Part shown: positions 10,501-20,400 of the stretch, one piece after another | How positions within the stretch are numbered: position 1 is the stretch's first letter | Layout: every line of letters starts with the position of its first letter | NCBI RefSeq assembly: GCF_024713975.1 | Contig: NC_091094.1 | Coordinates: forward strand, 17,145,001 to 17,209,000 | Reading direction: 5' to 3' | Length of the DNA stretch: 64,000 nt | Origin: Paralichthys olivaceus | Taxonomy: Eukaryota > Chordata > Actinopteri > Pleuronectiformes > Paralichthyidae | Made by a program: the position numbers and the translations under genes | The notes under the pieces: model-generated | What the model saw: the letters and a program-made list of their open reading frames with translations, nothing else | What the model was told of the DNA's origin: nothing | Database searches by the model: none

Positions 10501-12604
10501 CCGTTACACTGAAGTTTCTGTAAACATCATCATTTATCTCTGTCTGTGTTATGTCCCTCACTGTCCCAACAGGAGGCGCTGCAGTGTGTGCAAGAGTTGA
10601 AGAGCACTCAGCTGCTATTCCTTTTTGTGAGAAAAGGGCTGGAGTACACGCTGGACCGCAACGCCACCACCAGGGAGCGCATGGGCCTGCTGCTGCACCA
10701 GCTCATAAAGAGTGGCATCCTCCCACCTGAGCAGTACTGTAAAGGGTCAGTGTTGAGTTCCACAGAGGTTTCACAAAAACAAAACCAGCCAAATGCTAAT
10801 TCAGTTGGAAAATCTTCTTTTCGTCATCTTATTAAAAACCTTCAACTAGTTTTTTTTGTTTTGTTTTGTTAAATCTTCAAATACATATTGAGATGTGTGC
10901 TCTCTGTTTGTTCAGGCTTCAGGGAATCATCGAGGAAACTGAGGACCTGGCAATAGATATCCCCAAAATCTGGCTGTACCTGTCAGAGCTGCTCACTCCC
11001 ATGCTCCTTGAAGGTGGGATCCCAATGGGAGTGCTTTTCAGGTAAGTAGCCAAAAGGAAGAGAAGGAAAGTTTTTAATTTCTCATTCATTCACTGTTAAT
11101 TTGTTCCTTGGTTTTGTCTCCAGGGAGATTTCAAAGCCTCTGATCCCTCTGGGAACAGCTGGAGTCCTGCTGGTTCACATCCTCAATGGACTGTGCAAAG
11201 CAATGGTGAGAACTGTCTCCATATGTGTCTCCTTATGTCCATTGTCTAGATTCTATGTAATATAATGATCAGTGGATGTGTTTATGAATCAGTCAGTAAC
11301 TATGTGTATCTTCTCATCAGAGCCGTGAGAAGGCAGGTATAATGTGGAAGGAGGCCGGCCTCCGGTGGAAAGACTTCCTGCCCGAGGATGAAGACGTCCA
11401 CAAGTTTGTGACAGAAAAGGTGAGAGGTCACTCTCTAGCTTCATCACCAACTGAAAGATGATCTGAAATTTCAACTATGCTTTTGAGATATTAACAGGTT
11501 TAGAAACTAGTACGAGTGAAAGTGGAATATTGGAGGAAACGTCAGTTCCTTTGAAACAAAAATAGAGAAGAAACTGAAGATGGGTCATGATTTAAACTCT
11601 GTGCCATCTTCTTTATGGTCAACTCAAAGTTGACAGTTAGGTTTTGTTAAATATGGTGAATTACAAGTGGGGGGAGTGGAGGAACCAGGAGGTGCAAGAC
11701 ATGTTAAACATTATGCCTCTGTCTATAGAATGTGGAGTTCACTCTGGGCAAGGAGACGAAGGAGAGTCAGAAGAAGAAGCTGAGCTCTGCAGAGCAGAAA
11801 AAGGAGCTGGACACACTGATTCAGGACAAGGCCGACAACCACACCATCGCTGATTGGATTGAGGTTTGTTCCTCCAGTTCAAATTCAATCTACAATCTGT
11901 TGTTGTTCTGGCTGAATGTTTCCTCTGCATGAGAGGACTGCAGCTGTTTTCTACATGTGCGTTAATAAACATGTTTGTGTGTAGAACAACCTCGATGAGC
12001 AGCAGACCTCCTCCAACACGTTCATCAGAACTCTGACGACCTGCATCTGCCAGTCAACAATCATCTGTAAGTCAAGTTCTTCACTTTCCTTATGAGAGAA
12101 TATGGATAACAGACTAAATATGATGAGGTGATGGTCCTGTCAGTGTTTAATGAAGCTTTCCTTTCTTTTACCTCAGCTGATGAAAACTACTACATTGTGG
12201 ACCACGATCTGATGAGACAGCGAGCCACACTGCTGAAGAAATACCTGCATGATGAGGAGAAGCAGCTGCAGGCTCTCTCTGCCCTGCAGGTCCTGATGGT
12301 GCAGATGGATCACCCTAGCCGTGAGTCTCATTACTCATATATATATTTTACTTTCAGACACCATGAATCTGTTTCTGTGCACAATGATTCTAATTGTTTG
12401 AAATATCTTGTCGTCCTCCCTCCATCAGAGCTGTTGCGGATGTTCTTTGACTGTCTTTATGACTTCGACGTGATCACGATCAGGACGTACTACAAGTGGG
12501 AGTTAAACAAGGACCCCGGCAAGCAGCAAGGCAAAGACGTGGCCCTCCAGTCTGTTACTAACTTCTTCGCGTGGCTCCATGACTTGAAGGCTGCCAATCG
12601 CTGA
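7527..12604 (+). CDS. Short eIF4G-like translation factor (13 exons)
   Basis: Coding exons: 7527-7913, 8307-8447, 8712-8948, 9084-9188, 9827-10309, 10573-10745, 10916-11041, 11124-11205, 11321-11419, 11729-11863, 11985-12066, 12177-12320 and 12429-12604. All junctions are GT-AG and in phase, giving 789 residues. Residues about 63-285 are a MIF4G domain ([34 protein letters not shown]), the eIF4A/RNA platform of eIF4G. Residues 318-413 are eight 12-residue repeats. Residues about 424-550 are MA3 ([30 protein letters not shown]). Residues about 640-785 are the C-terminal W2 domain ([14 protein letters not shown]), which in eIF4G1 binds MNK kinases. eIF4G1 and eIF4G3 are roughly twice as long; the PABP region and the YxxxxL-type eIF4E site are absent. 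The intron-rich structure argues against a retrocopy. Closest in feel to eIF4G1/3 rather than eIF4G2. Cap-independent or inhibitory function is inference. Confidence 0.9.
9908..10195 (+). repeat. Coding tandem repeat, 8 x 36 bp
   Basis: Eight head-to-tail 36-bp units inside exon 5 of the eIF4G-like gene encode the consensus [12 protein letters not shown]. Units 2-5 (9944-10087) are almost identical at base level, while unit 1 and units 6-8 have diverged (for example [12 protein letters not shown] and [12 protein letters not shown]). The segment replaces the long disordered linker between MIF4G and MA3 of ordinary eIF4G. It is rich in Arg, Asp, Asn and Gln and is probably disordered. Homogeneity of the central units points to recent unequal exchange or slippage, so copy number may vary between individuals. 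Confidence 0.92.
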
Positions 12605-13422
12605 AACTTAGGACTGAACGATTAATAGAAATTTGATCACGATTTCGGCCTCTCACGCTCATAATCGAAGAAAAACGATTAATGTGCCGCCGCGCTGCCT
12701 GTATGCAAATTACTGCGCTGTAAAGCAGAGTGAAGGCACCAGCTGCAGCAGTGAGTTTGTGGATCGATTGTGGAAAGAGCGATTGACAACATGGCAGAAA
12801 AGCAGCCCGAGCCTTTAGTTGAAAAGAAAAGTAGGGCAAGTTCGGTCATTTGGAGACATTTTGGCTTCAAATCGTTGGACGTAGAGCAGAAGGAGATTGT
12901 TTGCAAAGTTTGTTACGCCGTCGTGTCTGCACCCCAGGGCAACACGACAAATATGTTTAACCATTTAAAGTTCAGCTATAAAGTGGTCTATGACAAAGTA
13001 CTGACAGAGCAAAAGACCCAAAAAAGTGCAAGAGCGTCAACTTCAGCCACCGCAACACAGTCCTCCATTGAGGACACTCTTTCCAATGCCGCTCCATATC
13101 TCACCGGCTCCCGGCTGCAGCGAGAGATAACGGAGGCGGTGACGTTCATGCTAGCGAAGGACATGTGCCCCATCAGCACAGTTAGCAACCCAGGGTTCAA
13201 AACACTGGTGAAGACGATGGACAAGCGGTATGTGTTGCCATCCCGCAAACACTTCAGCAGAGTGGCACTGCCTGCTTTGTATGATAAATGTCGCGCTGAA
13301 GTTGAAAAAGATATCTCCACTGCCAATCAACAAATAATCGTGTTTATTAATCGTGATTTCAATAGGAATCAAAATAATCGGGATTATTGTTTTTCCCATA
13401 ATCGTCCAGCCCTACTGAAACG
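12601..13422 (+). mobile_element. Non-autonomous hAT element with 8-bp target duplication
   Basis: The element runs from 12609 to 13414 (806 bp). Its left end TAGGACTGAACGATTA matches the reverse complement of its right end, TAGGGCTGGACGATTA, and AATCG-type motifs recur inside both ends. It is flanked by CTGAAACT (12601-12608) and CTGAAACG (13415-13422), an 8-bp duplication with one mismatch, as expected for hAT. The left duplication contains the TGA stop of the eIF4G-like gene, so insertion happened in its 3' UTR. The interior keeps only the 5' part of a BED-finger transposase frame; the catalytic core is deleted. Confidence 0.85.
12791..13320 (+). pseudogene. Truncated BED-finger hAT transposase frame
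   Basis: From the ATG at 12791 the frame reads MAEKQPEPLVEKKSRASSVI, then a BED-type zinc finger (IWRHFGFKS, CKVC, NTTNMFNHLKFSY), a linker and part of the region that precedes the catalytic core (YLTGSRLQREITEAVTFMLA). At about 13320 it runs directly into the right terminal sequence, so the DDE and hATC parts are missing. The finger's usual second histidine (HLK..H) is a tyrosine here, so zinc binding is probably impaired. A GTG 21 bases upstream extends the frame, but the ATG is the natural start. This is a mobile-element remnant, not a host gene. Confidence 0.75.
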
Positions 13423-13498
13423 GACATCAAATTCTTATTTCCATCTTTTTCATCCATTCCTTCTCTTTTTTCCTGTGAACTGTCAGCAGAGGGTTCAC

Positions 13499-13520
13499 TA
13501 TCTATCTATCTATCTATCTA
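13499..13520. repeat. (CTAT)n microsatellite
   Basis: About five tandem TATC units lie in the 3' flank of the eIF4G-like gene, between the hAT insertion and the candidate poly(A) signal. Confidence 0.85.
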
Positions 13521-13549
13521 TTTTTTTTTTATGACAAATGGGAAATAAG

Positions 13550-13555
13550 AATAAA
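13550..13555 (+). terminator. Candidate poly(A) signal of the eIF4G-like gene
   Basis: AATAAA lies 946 bases after the stop codon. Removing the 806-bp hAT element and one 8-bp duplication puts it about 130 bases after the stop, a natural 3' UTR length. This fits the idea that the transposon lengthened the UTR. Confidence 0.4.
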
Positions 13556-13599
13556 AGATGATGAACACATGCAGCAGGGCCTGAGTTAGTGTTTGCCTC

Positions 13600-14000
13600 T
13601 GATCCAGTTTCCTTTATTCAAGATTCAAGATTCAAAGATTTTATTGTCAAATACACAGAGAACAGAGATGAATTTAAATTCTTGTGCTGTCCTTTCTGGA
13701 ATACCGACCAAATTTACATAAGAATACAATATTTACATAAAATACAATAAGGCTATGAACATGTTAAAAATAAGGCAGAAACAAGGCGAAAAACACACAC
13801 ACGCACACACACAGCATTGATTTCCATTCTTTTTTCTTGGAGTCCTACTCCAACCTTAAATATAACTACTACTTGACTAAACCCCAACCTTAACCTTGAA
13901 ACCTGTCTTCATTGTAATTTGATGATTTATATCATGGGGTTTGGCAATTTCTATCACAAGGAAGACAAGTCCCCGACACATTTACCCTCATAGAGCTGAA
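13600..14000. repeat. Interspersed repeat fragments
   Basis: At 13615-13670 the pattern 'attcaagattcaaagattttattgtc' is a common fish repeat tail. At 13790-13815 there is a short CA-rich run, followed by 'cccaaccttaaccttgaaacc' and 'gacaagtcccc'. This arrangement is also seen in inverted form next to the GT microsatellite at 55.4-55.7 kb. Confidence 0.4.
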
Positions 14001-14234
14001 GCTGTTTTAACATCAGTGTAGTGTCCCTAACAAAGCGCTCTGTGAATGAATGTTTACTACATCTTTCAGCACAGCTCATCTGTTTAGCCAAACTAAAATT
14101 AGATAGAGGTGGACATGTGTTTTAATCAAGGAAACAATTTAGGAGCATATCAACCTGATGATCCTGATGGCCCTCTGATGGGCAGCTGTGGCTTAAGAGA
14201 TAGAGCGAACCCCATCCACTGACCGCATACTCCC

Positions 14235-14435
14235 CATTCCACATGTCAAAGTGTTCTCGGGCAAGATAATGAAGCCCCCAGATTGCCCCTGACGGCTGCG
14301 TCTGCAGTGTTTGAGTGTTTTGTGATAGAGAATAAGCTGCACATATATGAACTGTAGAAAAGCTTGTGAATGGAAAAAACTGTACTGTAAATAATCAAGA
14401 CTGGAAAAGTGCTTTTTTATAAGGACCATTAGTGA
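14235..14435 (+). repeat. Fish interspersed repeat tail, second copy
   Basis: The pattern 'cctcgggcaaga...aagccccagattgcccctgacggctgcg' followed by 'aatcaagactggaaaagtgctttttttataa' corresponds to the common fish repeat also seen inverted at 388-612. It is eroded, with no coding content. Confidence 0.45.
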
Positions 14436-15544
14436 ATAAATGAAGGCCCTTTCTGTCGAACAGCCACAGGAACATACCCAAACAACCTCTGAGCAGCAAG
14501 GTTAACTTCCGCCTGAGACCATAACAGGTCATGAGACTTGAGGTGATAAAACAACAACCCGCAGTTCCATAGAGCAGCTTCAGTACAGTCTCCACATATA
14601 TATTTGGTGAAGTCTAGAAAAACATTCTCACCCCTCACATTCATCTTAATGGTTGATGGAAGCTCGAGGAAGCATGAGTGAGCACAGCTCTGTACAGTGA
14701 GTACATCTGCAAAGATGAGTGGAGAACCCCGGAGAGCTCGGTTGGAAAGTTAAGAGGGTTGTGATGACGAGTGAGGTAATTGACAAGCCATGGTGGAAGC
14801 AGCGTTGGATATGTGGGGCTAAAGATATACCAACAACTTTCAAGGAAGAGCGGAATTCCTCAGAAACTGTCTCAGTGTCTGGAGTGCTATTTGAAACTGA
14901 TTTAAACTTATTGTTTAAATGTGGATAATGCATATCATTACATCTGTTATATAATAAATAATATTGATACATTCTCTTACAATTTCATCTGTTTCTGTCA
15001 AGTGCCTCACAGTATCAGGCCAAGAGAGCAAATATTCACTTCTCCCCTTATTTAAGTCAAACCACCGGCTCTCCCTCTGTACAAATGGACCATCACCGAG
15101 TGGTCCATTTTCCTGGTGAGGTAACCACTTCCATTAGTGTTCATCAGCCTCACCTACCGAGGGACCACTTTACTGACATCTGCTTGATTCTGGCATCCAC
15201 ACGCTATAAGGTAAAAATGTTCCTGTAGAGAGAGAGAAGCAGAGAGAGACCCTCTTGGCTCTGTGGCTCCATGAGTATTAATTGATGGCTTTTGGGCCAC
15301 ATCAGGGTATTAGTGGTTAAAATGTTTTTCCTCCAGTCCTGTGGTGCCATGGACTAGCATTTGGTTGCACTGATAATCTGTTTCCTAATAATGTTATTAT
15401 CTTGTAACAGAATGCCACATATCAGTCACATAAACATTATTTGTAAATGTCATTGTTATTTCTTAAATCTAATTATCTAAATTCTATCTGATTTATCTAA
15501 ATTCAAGACTTTTATGTAACAAAAAAAATACAAAATACCTGAGC

Positions 15545-15985
15545 CTTTTTTATTGCAAGACCGTAAACTGAGGACCCAAAAGCAGAACTCAGAGACAAAG
15601 TCCAGTTTTAATAAACTGTAGTAGGTTTATTCCAGTCAGGGTTCGGTACACAAGAAGGCAAGAGACTAGGCGAAGGTATCCAAAAACGTGAGGCTAATTC
15701 GCTGAATCTGAAAACGTGGTCAAAACGTGGTAAAAAAACATGAAACAGCACTTAGGAAAAACGCTGGTAAACTACGTATGAGACAAGACGAACTGGCACA
15801 GGACAGTGGGAGACACACACCATATATACTAACTGAACTGAAGTTAACTAGACAGAGCTGAAACAAATCAGAGAGGGGGAGGTAATTAGTGAGACACACA
15901 GGGGGGTATCGAAGTAAAACAGGAAGTGACATGAAACATGAAACAGGAAAGGCTGTGAGTATGTTTTTGTGTAACCATGACAAAA
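15545..15985. repeat. Interspersed repeat, unassigned
   Basis: The stretch contains motifs I associate with a high-copy teleost repeat: 'ggacccaaaagcagaactcagagacaa' near the start, 'acaagacgaactggcacaggac' in the middle, then 'gggaggtaattagtgagacacacag' and 'aaacaggaagtgacatgaaa' towards the end. No long frame is present. Class uncertain. Confidence 0.4.
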
Positions 15986-16180
15986 GAATCCCTACTCACA
16001 TTAATCTACTCTCATTTTATCTTCAAATTAAATTTGGTTAAAATTGTTCAAGTGGATAAATCGACTGACATTGTCCTTAACTTTACCCGCGGCCAATTCA
16101 TTCATTCATTCTCTTCTGACTACACCTGATGGTCGAATAACCATCATCAAAATAAAACAAACAAAACAATTAAGTTCAGT

Positions 16181-16345
16181 TGCACTTATAAAAGGCACTT
16201 ACATGTAGCACTTTGTACTTTGGCTTTTTGAAGCTAATGTACTTCTGATTCTAGCTGTTCTGGGTTTGTACCCTCACAGTTGAATGCACTTATTGTAAGT
16301 CGCTTTGGAAAAAAAGCGTCAGCTAAATGAAGCGTAATGATGAAA
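16181..16345 (-). repeat. Copy of the 'TTTAGCTGACGCTTTT' fish repeat
   Basis: Read on the minus strand it begins TTCATTTAGCTGACGCTTTT, continues through CGACTTACAATAAGTGCA and ends in 'caaagtgctacatgtaagtgcc'. This is the 5' portion of the same repeat whose much longer copy lies at 40396-41070 on the plus strand. Confidence 0.6.
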
Positions 16346-16713
16346 AGCAGTTTTGTACAATGTTAAAAGACCTGAGCTAAACTCTGTCATCCAAAAATAC
16401 TCTGTGCTGTAGACAAACATACATACAAACAGATAAACATACATTCCAACAATTGGCCATTCCAATTAAAAGGGATCCTGTTCAGTTTACAAAACACACA
16501 TCTTGTATCGTATAAATTAAAATGAAGGGGGAATAAAAAAGAAACACACAAATATTAACAAAATACCACTATAAAGAGCTTTTTGATTTCCCCAAAGCCA
16601 ATTTAGAAAACAAAATCCAAACTGAAGTAATAATGCATGCTTCATAATTCAGCATCATTTTCCTTGTTATCCCTCGTCTTTGTTTTCCTATCTTCTAACT
16701 TTCCCTGTCTCAA

Positions 16714-17070
16714 CCATAGACTGTATATAAAGATGGACGTAGTGTCCGTGACGTCACCCGTTGGTTTCTGAAGAGTGAAAATGAGGCTCGTAGTGGGCGT
16801 TTCACCCAGCGCCATCTTGCCGGGGCCTGACTCCTCCTAGTTCCGGGCTAACCCATATATGGGCAAAAAGGAGGCGCGCGTGTGGACGCTAGGCGGGCCG
16901 AGTGAAGACTGACAACTGAGCCACGCCCACAGAGCTCATCGTTACCTGGTTAGCTCAGGCTAAGGAGCTAGGCTAAATGCTACCCGCGACTGCTAACCGG
17001 CTAGCGCTGCGGTGTTGTTGCTCCGGGATGGTCGCGGTCGTAACATCGAACCGAACAGAGGTAAGTTACC
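16714..17070. mobile_element. CpG-rich 'CATAGACTGTATATAAA' element
   Basis: It starts with CATAGACTGTATATAAAGATGG, a motif that opens a recurrent teleost repeat, and is strikingly richer in CpG than the surrounding AT-rich DNA (for example GCGCGCGTGTGGACGC, GGTCGCGGTCG). Short inverted motifs (TAGCTCAGGCTAAGGAGCTA) are present. The right boundary is uncertain; a 'tacagtctatt' at 17403 could be a distant right end. No open frame of note. The CpG richness could make it look like a promoter island. Confidence 0.5.
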
Positions 17071-17479
17071 CTGAAACTTTACAACAACAAAACCTATTGA
17101 TTTATTTATTATCATAATCATACCACATATACTTACATTCCTCAAGTTGTTTTTGATGTTATTGTTGAAAAAGTTTAGATGAGGGTAAGTGAGTGGTGAC
17201 TAATCGCTTCTTTGATTTTCAGACAGATGACGAAGAAAATCCTCAAACTACTTCGTCTCAAACAGAAAACATGGAGTATTCAAACAAACCCATGTGTCTG
17301 GTTTGAACAGAACTGGGTAACCGCCAGTGGATGAACAGAACAACTCTGGTGTCCTCTAGTGGTCCAGGATAGAAGTACAAATTCATTCTGTATGATTTAG
17401 TACAGTCTATTGGATTATATGGACATTTCTCCAGAGAAAGCCTGGTTAACTGATTTATCTCCACGTTTGAAGGAGTCAC

Positions 17480-20400
17480 AGATTCTGAAGTGTGAATTAC
17501 AATGATGAGACTTTATTAATAAATACACAGTTCATAATAATATAGAGGAATGGATCAGTAGAAGATAAGTTAAGATGGATGTGGCAAATTTGAGTAGAGA
17601 AGCAACACAACCTTCATCATCATCATCTCTTATTGACAAAAACAGGCTCTTTTCAAAGCTGAAGAAAACATGACAACTACTAAATTAATAAAGTTAGGAA
17701 AATGTCATTTAAAGCCATTTAGTTTTTTTTTGCTGTGAATGACTTAAAAATGCTACTCAATAAAGTTAAACACAATAGTTATGCCCTTTTCAGAGGAGTA
17801 AAGTGAAGTTTACTGTATCACCAGCAGAGGGAAGCACAGCTCAGTGAGAGTTTGTGTCATTTATAATCAGCATATAATAACCATACGTCGTTGAGGGACA
17901 TGTCGTTTGACAATGTAGCCTCTAGAGGGCAGCAGAGATTCAGCCAGAGATTTTGTCTTTGAGATCAACTCTTATTTTTGTGTTGATCACAAAATAAAGA
18001 ATGATCACGTGTTTAGGGAAAAAAACTAATTGAGGTCATGCAGAGAATCCAACTGACATTTTGTGCTGTAAATGTCAAAGTTGAGTTTACTTACAGAGGA
18101 TTTAGATACTTAAGGGAGAATGAAGAGCTTTTGTGGTTCAGTTAGGCCCGAGCTCACTGACCTTTCATTTTAAACCAACAGACACACAAGCCTGTCTGAG
18201 AGTGAGAGTGTTGTTGACTCATCATCAGCCTCAAAAACACTTGAATCAAATGATTTTAGTTAATGCATTTAATTACAAACAACCATAGCTTTTTATGGTG
18301 TTTGTTTTCCACCATTTGTGGTGTTTACCAGTCATGTTCAGACCTGTCTGTCTGTGACACTGTAGGCAGGGCCCTGATGAAAGTCCCTGGTCCTGCCCAT
18401 CCTAATGTTCTTGTGAAATCCAGTCTGGGTCATTAGATATTAATGCATCATGTTTGCAGTACTCAGACACACACAGCTGGTGACTGAGCCACTGCTGTGC
18501 TTTTATCACTCATACATGTTGTGAGAGCAGATGAATAGACATCCATTTTTCTTACTCAGACTAATACACACACACCCATCGAGTGTGTTTTTTTTACATT
18601 CATCTGATAAATGAGTTCTGCAGTAAATAGCACACAAAGATGCACGGGTCAAAACTAAAGACGGCTTTAAGATTCCTCATAATGGGTGAAAAGTCTTTTA
18701 TATCCTCAAGAGTCTCATGAAAAGACTCCAGCCTGCGCTTTTTTCTTCAAAATCACATACACTTCTCCCTGTAATCCTTTCAGCCCTGTTGGACACATAG
18801 GGCGCAGTGAATGGCAGCTTTCCTCCCTCTGCTGAACTGTAGGGCAGACGGATGTATAATAAGGAGCTGAGAGCAGAGTGGGGTGGGGGTGGGGGATTGG
18901 GGACTGATACAGATTTGAAAGGGAAGGGAGTGATGAGGTTGATACCTGCTCAGGTTAGAGATTTGTGAATACAAAGGGGAGTTCCAGCAAAATAGTGATT
19001 TCCACACACGTACGTGTAAAAGCATCTGGTCTTTGAGCTCCTGCATCTCTTCAGATCTCACAGCATGTGTGTCATACACAGTCACTGCTAAAATGTCTTT
19101 TAATGTTTCCATCATTTTGGCTCCTTCTTTAAAATCTAAAAAGCTAAACCCTAACTTTCCATTTTACCGATTCATTGTCAACACTGTTTTCCGTTGAGCT
19201 CAAGTACCCCACTCTGTTTGAGTGAGATTAAAATGATGCTGTAGAAATCAACATTTAGAGCAGTGAGTGAATTTTATGGGAGTGTAACCGAATTAAAAAA
19301 ATTACATTTTAATACTTGAACTAATTATGAATATTATTAATCATGATAATTATAATAATTGTGTGTATATATGCAATAAAATACACAAACAGCACACATT
19401 AAAACTAGTTAAGACATTCAAAGTATTGCCTATAAAAATATGTTTTAAGCAATGATTTATCAACAGGGAAATTGCTGGCAAGTTTATCACCTTATAGACA
19501 TGTACGTCCAGAGACTCTGGGCACTGATGGCAAAACCCTGGTCACCTTTACCAACCAGCCTTGAGCTGCTTACTAGCAAGGGTTGACTGGAAGATGGTAG
19601 ATTATGGTTTGGCGCATATGGGAGTTCTGTAATATAACAGGGGACCGTGCTGAGCTTTGAAAGTTATTAAAAGAATCTTAAAATTAATTTTAAATTTAAG
19701 AGGTAGCCAATGAAGCAAGGTGAGAATAAGACAGATAAGGATTCTACGCTTGGTATCGTTTACAGTGTGAGCAGAGGGTTAGTTAATGGTCAATGCTCCT
19801 GTCCAGCCCTGCTGCTTCAGCTTCCATTCACGTCCACACTGTTTGTTCAGCCTCCTCTTCTCTGCCACTGCCTCTCAAACTTTCTTCTGTTGTTTTAAAG
19901 GACAGAAGAAGAATCTGCTCCCTGAGTTTCTTTGCAGCCTTGACACACAGACACATGATGACAGAGGACAGGCTGCCTCTTATATTTTACAGGTTTTCCC
20001 TCTGGATGCAGTCTGGCTAAGCTATCTCTGTGTGAGACTGATACACTCATATAACCCTGGCTCTTGGCTGACTGCCACATACACCCATAAATCACTGTGT
20101 GCATGATTGTGCATTTCAGTGCATGCACCAGTAGTAGACACGAAGCTATTGATATGTGTTTGCATTTAGCCTTGTGCATGTGGCCTAACACTTTATTCTT
20201 GACAAATCGACATTGCAGTAATAGATTCCAGTAATTATATTATTCCAACTCAAACACATCACAGCTCTGGAGTTGCATGTGCCGCTCATCCTCACCACAC
20301 ACACCGTGTGGAATTCCAGGAAGAGTCACTCAGTGCGTCACAGTTTCAGTGTGTGTCTGTGCTTGTCTGAGATGAATTAGCAGATTCAGTCACGTTCGCG

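Noticed and set aside
12770..12790. GTG start extending the BED-finger frame
   Set aside because: The ATG at 12791 matches the usual start of such transposases, and the extension has no domain content.
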